Source: Azospirillum sp. 47_25
GTDB taxonomy: Bacteria > Pseudomonadota > Alphaproteobacteria > RF32 > CAG-239
Assembly: GCA_001917125.1 (NCBI GenBank)
Contig: MNTU01000018.1
Location: forward strand, 12,678 to 76,677
Length of the DNA: 64,000 nt
Direction of reading: 5' to 3'
Under the pieces are notes generated by a model. That model saw only the letters and a program-made list of their open reading frames with translations. It was not told where the DNA came from and made no database searches. How positions within the stretch are numbered: the stretch's first letter is position 1; each line of letters begins with the position of its first letter. Of this stretch, positions 28,492-36,761 are shown piece by piece. The position numbers and the translations under genes are program-made.

Positions 28492-29267
28492 CGGAAAGCA
28501 TTTTGTGGCACGGAACGATTGCCGCGGTTTTTACCAGTTTGTTTGCCGGGTTGGGCGGCTTTCTGATTTTTTGCAAAAAACATTACAGTCATGAAAATAT
28601 TGATTTTATGCTGAATATTGCGGCAGGCATTATGCTTGCTTCATCGGTTTTTACGCTGTTGGCGCCGGCAGCGGCCAGTATTAACCAGGTGGAGGCAAAT
28701 CACTATCTGGGCGGATTGTGGATTGTTTTGGCGGTAATCGGCGGTGTGGGGATTATCTGGATTTTGCATGAAGTCGTGCCTCATGAACATGAATACAGCG
28801 GCAAGCACGGGGAAGGGGCGATTAATATGCGCAGTTCGCTGCTGTTTATTTTTGCAATTGCCATTCATAAGTTTCCCGAGGGGTTGGCGGTTGGCGTGGC
28901 TTATGCCGGGCAGGAACTGTTTGATCCGAAAGCCTTGGCTGTCGGTATTGCTCTGCAAAATATTCCCGAAGGGCTGATGGTGGCGGTTTCACTGGTGGCA
29001 ATCCGTTTTTCCCGTCTTAAGGCCGCTTTGTTGGCCGCCGTCAGCGGCTTGATGCAGCCGCTGGGTGCGCTGGTGGGTATTCTCGGTACGGGATTCAGCC
29101 CGAAACTGGTTCCGTTCGGTATGGCTTTGGCGGGCGGAACAATGCTGTTTGTGATTATTAATGAAGTTCTGCCGGAGACGTATATTCGCCGCAATGAGGA
29201 GAAAAGTTCGGCGGCAATTTTAATCGGTTTTATTTTTATGACCTATCTGAGCATCGTGCTGGGATAA
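28488..29267 (+). CDS. ZIP-family divalent metal transporter
   Basis: This 259-residue protein has about eight membrane helices. The metal-binding helices are visible: AIAIHKFPEGLAVGVAYAG (HxxPEG) and GIALQNIPEGLMVAVSLVA (QNxPEG), and a histidine/glutamate-rich loop (HEVVPHEHEYSGKHGE) lies between helices 3 and 4. It should import zinc, iron or manganese. It is the last gene of the PfkB-NUDIX-ZIP operon. Confidence 0.9.
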   Translation: MTESILWHGTIAAVFTSLFAGLGGFLIFCKKHYSHENIDFMLNIAAGIMLASSVFTLLAPAAASINQVEANHYLGGLWIVLAVIGGVGIIWILHEVVPHEHEYSGKHGEGAINMRSSLLFIFAIAIHKFPEGLAVGVAYAGQELFDPKALAVGIALQNIPEGLMVAVSLVAIRFSRLKAALLAAVSGLMQPLGALVGILGTGFSPKLVPFGMALAGGTMLFVIINEVLPETYIRRNEEKSSAAILIGFIFMTYLSIVLG

Positions 29268-29339
29268 AATTGTAAAAAACTGAAAATAGCTATTGACGGC
29301 ACGGAAAAGATAATATATCTATAACTCCGTACCACAGCT

Positions 29340-29427
29340 GGAGAGTTGGCAGAGTGGTAATGCAGCGGATTGCTAATCCGTCATCGTGAATAACGATGCA
29401 CAGGTTCGAGTCCTGTACTCTCCGCCA
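29340..29427 (+). tRNA. tRNA-Ser (anticodon GCU)
   Basis: The acceptor stem GGAGAGT pairs with ACTCTCC, followed by G and an encoded CCA. The anticodon loop is TTGCTAA, giving GCU for AGC/AGU codons. The long variable arm CATCG..CGATG marks a class II serine tRNA, and the T-loop GGTTCGAGTCC is normal. Length 88. Confidence 0.97.
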
Positions 29428-29429
29428 CT

Positions 29430-29464
29430 AAAAGCCCTTATCATCAGATAGGGGCTTTTGTTTT
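29430..29464 (+). terminator. tRNA-Ser terminator
   Basis: AAAAGCCC with GGGCTTTT, followed by a T-run. Confidence 0.85.
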
Positions 29465-29498
29465 AAGCGGAGAACGGAGAAAATAAATCGGGAAATGT

Positions 29499-29717
29499 TT
29501 ACAAAAGTCCCCACAGAATGACGGCGCTTATAATGCTCCACATAAAAACCATTCCAGGGGCGACATTGCTCCAGTGTTCGTTGCCATGGTGATCATAAAT
29601 GCAGCCATGGCGTTTGTCTCTAATATGGTCGAGAATCAAACCATAGGCGGAAAAAATAACGAGGCCGGCAAAAAAGATGATTAATTTTGTATCGGCCGAA
29701 AGTAAATTTTCTTTCAT
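29499..29717 (-). CDS. Small membrane protein, hypothetical
   Basis: The product has 72 residues and two predicted helices (KLIIFFAGLVIFSAYGLIL and VFMWSIISAVILWGLL) joined by a charged, His-rich loop (HIRDKRHGCIYDHHGNEHW). I do not recognise the family. There is no clear ribosome site, so the call rests on composition and the regular two-helix pattern. Confidence 0.5.
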   Translation of the reverse strand: MKENLLSADTKLIIFFAGLVIFSAYGLILDHIRDKRHGCIYDHHGNEHWSNVAPGMVFMWSIISAVILWGLL

Positions 29718-29853
29718 AATAGTATTTTTTAGTCAGAATAATCAATTTTTTTTATTTTTATATTGTTTGGAAATTTTTGTCAATATTATTAAGCTTGCTT
29801 CTGTAAAGGAGGTAAGGTAATTTATGTGAGAATACGGAAAAGAGGAAGCGGAA

Positions 29854-30729
29854 ATGAAGAAAAAAATTTTGCTGATTTGTTCGGGATTATTTGTTTTATG
29901 GACTTTCTGGCTTATTGAGAACTCCCTTTACCTCAAGCTGAAACTGGCAACGTTCGGGAGTGGCAGCCGTGTCGGAATTGCTGTTTTGAGCGGCGATAAA
30001 GTTTTGACAGTCGGCAAAGGGGCGATGCCGCTGATGAGCGTTTTTAAAATGTTTGTTGCCTTGAATGTTTTGGAACATCAGGAAAAAGATAAGGTTCTGA
30101 TCGTTACGGAAGAGATGATAAACCGTGACACATACAGTCCGATGTTAAAGGATTATCCGGTCGTTCCGTTTAAAATTTCGGTTGCCGAACTGCTGAAATA
30201 TATGGTATCGGCGAGCGATAATAATGCGACGGATATTTTGCTGGCGCTCGGCGGCGATATCAGGGCAACGCAGGATTATGTCCGCGGACTTGGCTTTCCG
30301 GGAATTGTGTTGAAAGTTAATGAGCAGGAAATGCATGAAAATATTCGGAATCAATATCTTAACCGGGCGGTGCCGGCCGACGTGGTTAAGTTGCTGCGCG
30401 TTGTGCGTGAAAGCGAGCGGCTGACAAATGAAAACAAGCGTTTTTTTGAGGCTTTAATGACGGAAACGGCTACCGGGGCGGATAAAATAAAGAAATATCT
30501 GCCTTCGAATGTCGTGGTCGGGCATAAGACCGGTTCGTCTGACCGGTTGGAAAACGGGATTAAAATAGCGGATAATGATGTCGGATTTGTTCGGCTGCCT
30601 GACGGTCGGGAGTATTATCTGGGCGTAATGATTGCGGACTCGCCGATGAGTGACTGGGACAATGCGGAACTGATTGCGCGGATATCCAAAATCGTTTATC
30701 GGCATTTTGAAGAAAATCGGCGGTTTTGA
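29854..30729 (+). CDS. Class A beta-lactamase (subclass A2-like)
   Basis: This 291-residue serine hydrolase has a single N-terminal helix (residues 4-21) that is either a signal or an anchor. All class A motifs are in place: S62-V-F-K65 (PLMSVFKMFVAL), S121-D-N (SASDNNATD), the omega-loop glutamate and asparagine E159-M-H-E-N163 (matching ExxxN), and K-T-G in VVVGHKTGSSDR. The omega-loop style and NNATD are like the CfxA/CblA/PER branch rather than TEM. It likely hydrolyses beta-lactams in the periplasm, but activity and range are unknown. No transposase is nearby, so it looks resident. Confidence 0.85.
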   Translation: MKKKILLICSGLFVLWTFWLIENSLYLKLKLATFGSGSRVGIAVLSGDKVLTVGKGAMPLMSVFKMFVALNVLEHQEKDKVLIVTEEMINRDTYSPMLKDYPVVPFKISVAELLKYMVSASDNNATDILLALGGDIRATQDYVRGLGFPGIVLKVNEQEMHENIRNQYLNRAVPADVVKLLRVVRESERLTNENKRFFEALMTETATGADKIKKYLPSNVVVGHKTGSSDRLENGIKIADNDVGFVRLPDGREYYLGVMIADSPMSDWDNAELIARISKIVYRHFEENRRF

Positions 30730-30798
30730 AGGCCTCAAATTTTTAATATCCATAGAGCGGAGGTATGGAACTTTTGTAAATCCGGGAGGATTTATATG

Positions 30799-30945
30799 TT
30801 ATTTGCCGGCATTAATGCTTTTGGCAACGTCCTTGAGGGCGATGACGACAGCCACGGTAACCAGCAGCGCAACTCCGGCGTGGAAACTGTGGTGATGTGC
30901 CGCTAAGGCTCCCAGCAATAACACGGCGATTAAAACATATTTCAT
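30799..30945 (-). CDS. 48-residue small membrane protein
   Basis: Reading the minus strand from 30945 gives a short open frame starting MKYVLIAVLLLGALAA, then HHHSFH, then a second hydrophobic helix (AGVALLVTVAVVIALKDV) and the end AKSINAGK. A GGGAA ribosome site lies 7-10 bases before the ATG. The two-helix hairpin with a His cluster in the loop looks deliberate. Function unknown. Confidence 0.6.
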   Translation of the reverse strand: MKYVLIAVLLLGALAAHHHSFHAGVALLVTVAVVIALKDVAKSINAGK

Positions 30946-31142
30946 GTTAAATTCCCGTTGTTGTTTTGTATATGGTTTTATTATAATCCTTTTAGTTTTC
31001 CGAGTAAACGAAAAACTTAATTGTGTACTTCTTTCTGAGGATGTTTATTCTTGTATTGACAAGAAAATGCGTTTGGTTTTTATTCAATTCCGGTATTGCA
31101 GAAAATGGTGCCGTAACGGAAACAACGGATATCGGAGAGAAA

Positions 31143-32690
31143 ATGCGTCGTCGTGTTATATTGATTTTTCTGGCGGGAATATTGTTTTTGTCGGGAATGG
31201 ATCCTGTTCTTGCCGCCGGTAGTTTTGATTTTTCGCATGTTATCGAAGAAGCGGAAGAAATTTCGCGCCGTCCTTATCGTGACGAAACTCTGCATTTGCC
31301 TGAAGATTTGGCGCATTTAACGCCGGCACAGTACAGCGATATCCGATTTCGCCGGGAGCAGGGGATTTGGTATCGGCAGGATTTTCCTTTTGAAATGCAA
31401 TTTTATCATCCGGGCGGATTGTTTAATCATTCGGTGACAATTTATGAAATATCTGACGGCAAAGTTCGAGAAATTCCTTATAAATTCGAAGAGTTTGATT
31501 TCGGGAGAAATCAGATTGATACCGGGCGGGAAACCGCTGATTTCGGATATGCCGGATTCAGACTTCATTATCCGCTGAATCGTGAAGATTATTATGACGA
31601 GTTAATCTCGTTTTTGGGAGCCAGTTATTTCAGAACAATGGCCAAAGGCCAGAATTACGGGCTGTCGGCGCGGGGACTGGCAATTAATACGGCGGAAAGC
31701 GGACCGGAGGAATTTCCGATTTTTAAGAAGTTCTGGGTCGAGCGGCCGGCAAAAGATGCCGACAGTGTCCGCATTTATGCCTTGCTGGACAGTGAAAGCG
31801 TTTCCGGCGCTTACTCCTTTACGGTCAGTCCGAAAGCGGACGAAACGCTGGTCAGGGTTAATGCGGTTCTTTTTCCGCGGAAAGATATTGCCAAGCCGGG
31901 CATTGCGCCCTTGACTTCAATGTTTTTATACGGAGAAAACACCAAGTCGGCTTTTGACGATTATCGACCCGAGGTCCATGACAGTGACGGACTGCTGGCG
32001 GTTAACGGCAACGGCGAGAAAATCTGGCGGCCTTTGGACAATTCGAAACACTTGCGTCTCAGTTCGTTCGTTGATGACGGTCCGAAAGGTTTCGGGCTGA
32101 TGCAGCGGGACAGAAATCCCCGTGATTATCTTGACCCTGAAGCTATGTATGAAAAGCGTCCGAGCGTTTGGATCGAACCTTTGGAAAACTGGGGCAAAGG
32201 AAAGGTTCAGCTGGCCGAACTTCCGTCTGTCAGCGAAACCAACGACAATGTGGTGGCGTATTGGGTGCCGGACGAGCCGATGCGGGCCGGCGGCGAATAT
32301 CGTTTTAATTATCTGATGCATTGGCGGGATGACGATACGGTTATGCCAGAATTAGCAAAAGTTACCGCGACGCACAGCGGCAAGGGCGGGGACGGTCTGG
32401 AAGGCGAGTATCTGACAAACAGACGCAAATTTGTCATTGACTTCAGTGGTTTCGGCACGCTTGATGTGGCTAAAGAAATTGCCGCCGGCAATATTTGGGC
32501 CGACATTTCCAACCGGGCGGGAACAATCAGCAACGTGCGGCTGATGTATACGCCTTCAATTAACGGAGCCAGCCTGTATTTTGACATTGAACCGAATACG
32601 GATATTACGGAGCTGCGTCTGCTTTTGCGCAATAAGGCAGAGAACAATAAAGTGATATCCGAGGTTTGGAGTTATCAGCTGCGGCAGTAA
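31143..32690 (+). CDS. opgG: Periplasmic glucan biosynthesis protein OpgG/MdoG
   Basis: The product has 515 residues and a signal peptide (RRRVILIFLAGILFLSGMDPVLAAG). The MdoG beta-sandwich begins FDFSHVIEEAEEISRRPY; family stretches include SDIRFRREQGIWYRQDFPFEMQFYHPG, ELISFLGASYFRTMAKGQNYGLSARGLA and DGPKGFGLMQRDRNPRDYLDPEAMYEKRPSVWIEPL. It helps make or branch osmoregulated periplasmic glucans. Start 31143 has GGAGA upstream. The glucosyltransferase opgH is not in the window, which is unusual because it normally follows. Confidence 0.93.
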   Translation: MRRRVILIFLAGILFLSGMDPVLAAGSFDFSHVIEEAEEISRRPYRDETLHLPEDLAHLTPAQYSDIRFRREQGIWYRQDFPFEMQFYHPGGLFNHSVTIYEISDGKVREIPYKFEEFDFGRNQIDTGRETADFGYAGFRLHYPLNREDYYDELISFLGASYFRTMAKGQNYGLSARGLAINTAESGPEEFPIFKKFWVERPAKDADSVRIYALLDSESVSGAYSFTVSPKADETLVRVNAVLFPRKDIAKPGIAPLTSMFLYGENTKSAFDDYRPEVHDSDGLLAVNGNGEKIWRPLDNSKHLRLSSFVDDGPKGFGLMQRDRNPRDYLDPEAMYEKRPSVWIEPLENWGKGKVQLAELPSVSETNDNVVAYWVPDEPMRAGGEYRFNYLMHWRDDDTVMPELAKVTATHSGKGGDGLEGEYLTNRRKFVIDFSGFGTLDVAKEIAAGNIWADISNRAGTISNVRLMYTPSINGASLYFDIEPNTDITELRLLLRNKAENNKVISEVWSYQLRQ

Positions 32691-32705
32691 TTTCGGAGGG
32701 AACAA

Positions 32706-32987
32706 ATGGGCTTTTTTATCAGAAAAGGAATTAATTTCGGGCCGGTACGGGTTAATTTTTCAAAGTCGGGTGTCGGTGTTTCTTTAGGTACCAAAGGGCT
32801 GCGTCTCGGTGCAGGGCCGAAAGGAGCTTATGTGCAGGGCGGGCGTCACGGCTTATATTACCGTAAAGGATTAACCAATAATTTGTTGGGCGGTATTAAT
32901 CTCAAGTGGCTGATTTTTCTGGCGGCAATATTGGTCGGCCTGGTTTATTGGGCGTGGAAATCCGGTATTGTAACTGTTAATCTGTAG
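32706..32987 (+). CDS. DUF4236-family small protein
   Basis: The 93-residue product begins MGFFIRKGINFGPVRVNFSKSGVGVSLGTKGLRLG, the hallmark of DUF4236, with GPKGAYVQGGRHGLYYRKG after it, and ends in one membrane helix (LKWLIFLAAILVGLVYWAW). Function is unknown. GGAGGG precedes the ATG; it follows opgG by 15 bases and is probably in the same transcript. Confidence 0.8.
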   Translation: MGFFIRKGINFGPVRVNFSKSGVGVSLGTKGLRLGAGPKGAYVQGGRHGLYYRKGLTNNLLGGINLKWLIFLAAILVGLVYWAWKSGIVTVNL

Positions 32988-32992
32988 GATAA

Positions 32993-33436
32993 TTATTCGC
33001 TTTTGTGTGTCGGATGCTCAAGATGTAAAATCGGGTGGGGTTTGCCGCTGTCGTCAAGTTCATCACGGCTTTTGAGGACAAAGCCGTGTTTGAGGTAAAA
33101 CTTATAGGCCCGGGGATTTTCTTCGTTGACGTCAACCAGTGAGCAATTTTGTTCCTGAACGGCAAAATTCAATAATTTCGAACCCAAGCCCTGTCCGAAA
33201 AAGTCAGGATGAATAAACAACATTTCCACTTTAGGACTGCGGAGGCCGATGAAACCGGTTAATCTATTGTTGTCACAGGTTCCGAATAAGGTGTTTTCCG
33301 GCAAAGCATAGTGAAGTACCAAAGGTTTATAAAAGCCGATTTCTTCCGGTTTCAGAAAGTGGTGTGTGGCTCTGACAGAGGATTCCCAGATTTCGATAAT
33401 CTGCGGATAATGTTTTTTATCGAGCCGGATTATCAT
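32993..33436 (-). CDS. GNAT-family N-acetyltransferase
   Basis: The 147-residue product has the acetyl-CoA-binding pattern LFIHPDFFGQGLGSKLLNFAV (Q/RxxGxG/A) and a closing VDVNEENPRAYKFYLKHGFVLKSR, both typical of GNAT domains (YjaB/ElaA-like). Acceptor unknown. Its stop overlaps nothing, but its start overlaps the end of the next upstream gene (33433), so it is translated with the NUDIX gene. Confidence 0.85.
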   Translation of the reverse strand: MIIRLDKKHYPQIIEIWESSVRATHHFLKPEEIGFYKPLVLHYALPENTLFGTCDNNRLTGFIGLRSPKVEMLFIHPDFFGQGLGSKLLNFAVQEQNCSLVDVNEENPRAYKFYLKHGFVLKSRDELDDSGKPHPILHLEHPTHKSE

Positions 33437-34068
33437 ATCGGTTGTCCTTTAAACCAGCGCAGGATGGTTTCCATCACTTTGACAAAGTATTGGTCCGTAT
33501 GGGGAACAAATTCGCAACGGGCGATGTTGCCGGCATGAGGGGCATAGCTGCGTTGTTCGTTCAGGCGCAGGCCGCTGACATAAATCTTGTCAACTTTGTG
33601 TTTGAAAAGATTCAGTACATCTTCGACGTCGGCGATGAACACGCCGTCCACCCAATCGGGGTTAAGTTTGTATTCCGGCAGCGGGGTAGAATCTTCCAGC
33701 AGATAAGTCGGGTTAAATTCATGGTTGATATAATTGTTTTTTTGAAAAACGTGGTTGGCGGTGAAGAGTTTGACCAGTTTGCCGAAATCGACTTTCAAGC
33801 CTAATTCCTGTTCAATGTTTTTGATGCCGTCATGTGCCGTTTCACCGGCGGCCAAGTGTCCGGCGGAAGAAATGTCAATCAGGGAAGGGTGATTCTGGGT
33901 TTTGCCGCGGATTTGCAGCAAAACCTGCGGCCGGCCTTCCGGCGAACGGCGGACAATCCAACAATGGAATGACGTGTGCCACAAACCTTCGCGATGAGCC
34001 TGTTCGCGTGTGGCTGTGCCGAGCAGGTTCATTTTCTCATCATAGATATCGATTAATTCCTCAGCCAT
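33433..34068 (-). CDS. NUDIX domain protein (IPP isomerase-like, YfcD type)
   Basis: The protein has 211 residues and starts LIDIYDEKMNLLGTATREQAHREGLWHTSFHCWIV, as in the isopentenyl-diphosphate-isomerase-like NUDIX group. The Nudix box is partly degenerate (SAGHLAAGETAHDGIKNIEQELGL: GxxxxGE..., REx2EE replaced by NIEQEL), so hydrolase activity may be altered. It follows the TPR-methyltransferase gene by ten bases on the minus strand. Confidence 0.8.
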   Translation of the reverse strand: MAEELIDIYDEKMNLLGTATREQAHREGLWHTSFHCWIVRRSPEGRPQVLLQIRGKTQNHPSLIDISSAGHLAAGETAHDGIKNIEQELGLKVDFGKLVKLFTANHVFQKNNYINHEFNPTYLLEDSTPLPEYKLNPDWVDGVFIADVEDVLNLFKHKVDKIYVSGLRLNEQRSYAPHAGNIARCEFVPHTDQYFVKVMETILRWFKGQPI

Positions 34069-34078
34069 GGCTTTCTCC

Positions 34079-35827
34079 TTATGCTGCCGTGAAAATAAGC
34101 CCTTCGACGTTCTGTCCGCATTCCTGACGTAAGATTAGCGGATATTGGTTAACAATTGTATAACCGTTTTGTTTGAGCAGGCGGACAATATAATCCGGAT
34201 TATGTTGCCAACGTCCGGTGGGCGCCAGTTTCCAGTCAACGGATCTGTCTTTGAGAAGTTCAACGGAAAAGGCGAGCTTATAAGGTTTGCAGGCAGCAAT
34301 CAGTTCGTCAAGCCGGCCAAGATAGCAGAAAACGTCAGCGGCGGTAATCAGTGCCGGATGGTAATCGGGCAAGCGGGTTTGGCAGAAATGTAACAGGTCA
34401 TCGGCGATCAGTTCCCGGTAGATTCCTTTGTTTCGGGCTTGGTCGAGGCTTTTTTCGGAGATATCCACGCCGACAAGCCGGGTGCCAGCGGCTTGATAAG
34501 CCATGCCAATAAGCCCCGTGCCGCAGCCAAGATCCACAAGGGTACCTTCAACATGCCCCGTAAGGTCTCTAAGCTTTCGCGGAGTGTCGTAACCAATCCT
34601 TCCGAGAACCATTTCGTAAGTATCAGCAAAATTGTCAAACAGCTTTTGAGCAAAAATTTGATTATTTTCACAATTGTCTCCTTTGAATGCGGCGTTCAGA
34701 TGCCGGGCGAAAACGTTATCAGGCGCTTTTTCAAGCCAGTTTGCGGCAATCTTTTCCGCCTTTTCTTTGTCTTGGTAATGGAGCAGGGTCAGCGTTTCGG
34801 CGATGTTAACCGATATTTCTTCTTTGTCCGGCTCTTTCAAAAAGGCATTGAAAAAGAGTCCGAGCGCTTCTTCATATTCGCCGAGGTCTTTTTGTATCAG
34901 CCCGAGATTGTTGCTGATTTCAAAACGTTCGGGGGCAATGACGACGGCGCTTCGATATTCTTCCAGCGCTTCGGGCAGCCGGTTTTGATGATAGAGCATA
35001 TTGGCATAATTAAAATGTGCGTCCAAATCGCCGGGGCGAATGTCCAGAGCCTGTTTGTAATATTTTTCGGCAGTGGCGAAATCGTCGGTGTTGGTGGCAA
35101 AATTGGCAAGGTTAATCAATGCCGCCGGAGAATGCGGGTTAAGGCGCAATAGCTGTTCATAAACCTGTTTGGCTTCGGTATGGTCTCCGGTGATTATCAA
35201 CAGTTCGCCAAGCAGAGTGAGCAGTTCTTCACTGCCGGGAGCCAAGTCGTCGGCGCGGCGGGCGCAGGCCAAAGCTTCGCGATTTTTGTTCTGCTGCCGG
35301 TAAAGCAGGCTCAGATAGTAAGGGAAAACAGCTTCCTGCGGGTGTTGCCGAGCGGATTGTTCAAGTTTGGAGATATCTTTGCGGAGGTAAGCCATTTTGG
35401 CCTGAGGCAGAAGATAATCCGGGTCAATCCGCAGCGCTTGGTTATACATTTCTTCCGCTTTATCCGTTTGATTCAGACCGCTGAAAATGTCACCCATGTT
35501 ATCGTATGCTTCTTTCAATTCGGGATTAAGGCGTAAAGCATCCTGATAGGATTGGAGCGCTTCCGCCGGTTTATTGTCGTTTTCCAGCGACAGAGCCAGG
35601 TTAAAATGGAAGGGCGCATGTCCCGGGGCCAGACGGATGGCTTGGTAAAAGTAATCAACGGCCTGAGCGTGCAGGCCTTTCTGCTGAGCGATTAAGCCGA
35701 GCAGATTTAAAATGTCCGGGTTGTTCGGTGCGGTTTCCAAAATCTGCCGGTAAATGTTTTCGGCTTCGTTCAGGCGGCCTTGCTCATGAAAGCCGAGCGC
35801 CTGCTGAAACAGTAAATCGTATCCCAT
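34079..35827 (-). CDS. TPR-repeat protein fused to a class I SAM-dependent methyltransferase
   Basis: This 582-residue fusion has about ten TPR units in residues 1-330 (for example AENIYRQILETAPNNPDILNLLGLIAQQKG, ALRLNPELKEAYDNMGDIFSGLNQTDKAEEMY). The C-terminal methyltransferase domain has the SAM motif LVDLGCGTGLIGMAYQAAGTRLVGVDIS and a later ITAADVFCYLGRLDELI. Such fusions are frequent in Rhodospirillales-like bacteria; the methylated target is not known. It leads a three-gene operon with the NUDIX and GNAT genes. Confidence 0.88.
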   Translation of the reverse strand: MGYDLLFQQALGFHEQGRLNEAENIYRQILETAPNNPDILNLLGLIAQQKGLHAQAVDYFYQAIRLAPGHAPFHFNLALSLENDNKPAEALQSYQDALRLNPELKEAYDNMGDIFSGLNQTDKAEEMYNQALRIDPDYLLPQAKMAYLRKDISKLEQSARQHPQEAVFPYYLSLLYRQQNKNREALACARRADDLAPGSEELLTLLGELLIITGDHTEAKQVYEQLLRLNPHSPAALINLANFATNTDDFATAEKYYKQALDIRPGDLDAHFNYANMLYHQNRLPEALEEYRSAVVIAPERFEISNNLGLIQKDLGEYEEALGLFFNAFLKEPDKEEISVNIAETLTLLHYQDKEKAEKIAANWLEKAPDNVFARHLNAAFKGDNCENNQIFAQKLFDNFADTYEMVLGRIGYDTPRKLRDLTGHVEGTLVDLGCGTGLIGMAYQAAGTRLVGVDISEKSLDQARNKGIYRELIADDLLHFCQTRLPDYHPALITAADVFCYLGRLDELIAACKPYKLAFSVELLKDRSVDWKLAPTGRWQHNPDYIVRLLKQNGYTIVNQYPLILRQECGQNVEGLIFTAA

Positions 35828-35919
35828 ATTTTATCCTTTTTGTTTTATCTTAATTATATTTAACAAATAATCCAGCCTGATTTTAAAGATTTTGCTTGTC
35901 TTTTGAAAAAAAATGTAAT

Positions 35920-35970
35920 AAATTGCCGTTACTTTCGGGAAGGCGGGTCAGTGAACCCCGTTGGCAATTT
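35920..35970 (+). promoter_or_regulatory. Structured leader of rpsD
   Basis: AAATTGCC (35920-35927) pairs perfectly with GGCAATTT (35963-35970), and an inner CGGG/CCCG stem is possible. It lies ~60 bases before the rpsD start. S4 autoregulates its own synthesis in other bacteria, so this may be the S4 binding site. A promoter TTGCTT-18-TAATAA is seen just upstream (about 35892-35921). Confidence 0.4.
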
Positions 35971-36027
35971 ATGTTGTTCAACTACCGAGACAATAATGCA
36001 ATAAACCTGATTAAAAGGAATTTTTTT

Positions 36028-36642
36028 ATGAAAAGTATTGAAAACGCCAAGAAAAAAACAAACCGCCGTTACGGCGCCAATCTGTGGGGCGATCCGAAAA
36101 GCCCGCTGAACAAGAGAGAATATGCTCCGGGCCAGCACGGTCAGAGAAGAAAGAAAATGACCGACTACGGCGAACAGCTGTATGCCAAACAGAAACTGAA
36201 AACCTATTACGGCAACGTTAACGAAAAACAGTTCCACAAATATTATGTCGAAGCCGTCAGAAGAGGCGGTGACTCTGCTGAAAACCTGGTCGGCATTTTG
36301 GAATCCCGTTTGGACAACCTGGTTTACAAAGCCAAATTCGTTCCGACGATTTTTGCTTCCCGTCAGTTTGTTAACCACGGACATGTTACCGTTAACGGCA
36401 AAAAAGTAAACATTCCTTCCTATATGGTTAAGGTTGGCGATGTTATCGAAGTCCGCGAAAAATCCAAACAGCTGCCGATTGTTATTGCCGCAGTTGAAAG
36501 CAGCACCCGCGAAGTTCCCGGATATTTGGAAGTTGACGGCAAAAAGCTGACCGCCAAATATACCTTCACTCCGAAACTGGATGATATTCCTTACGGATGT
36601 GTTATGGAACCGAATCTGGTTATCGAATACTACTCAAGATAA
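36028..36642 (+). CDS. rpsD: 30S ribosomal protein S4
   Basis: The 204-residue protein has the alphaproteobacterial form of S4: [68 protein letters not shown] and an S4 RNA-binding domain ([36 protein letters not shown]). Start 36028 follows AAAAGGAA; the longer open frame upstream is the leader region. It is monocistronic with a terminator. Confidence 0.97.
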   Translation: MKSIENAKKKTNRRYGANLWGDPKSPLNKREYAPGQHGQRRKKMTDYGEQLYAKQKLKTYYGNVNEKQFHKYYVEAVRRGGDSAENLVGILESRLDNLVYKAKFVPTIFASRQFVNHGHVTVNGKKVNIPSYMVKVGDVIEVREKSKQLPIVIAAVESSTREVPGYLEVDGKKLTAKYTFTPKLDDIPYGCVMEPNLVIEYYSR

Positions 36643-36661
36643 TAAGTATCGGATTACAATT

Positions 36662-36697
36662 AAAAACCCCGGAGCCTGTGCAGTTCCGGGGTTTTTT
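36662..36697 (+). terminator. rpsD terminator
   Basis: AAAAACCCCGGA with TTCCGGGGTTTTTT. Confidence 0.9.
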
Positions 36698-36761
36698 ACT
36701 TTAAATTGTTTTTCTAATATGGTTAGATAAAAAAAATTTAGTAAATTAATGAGGTAATCAG

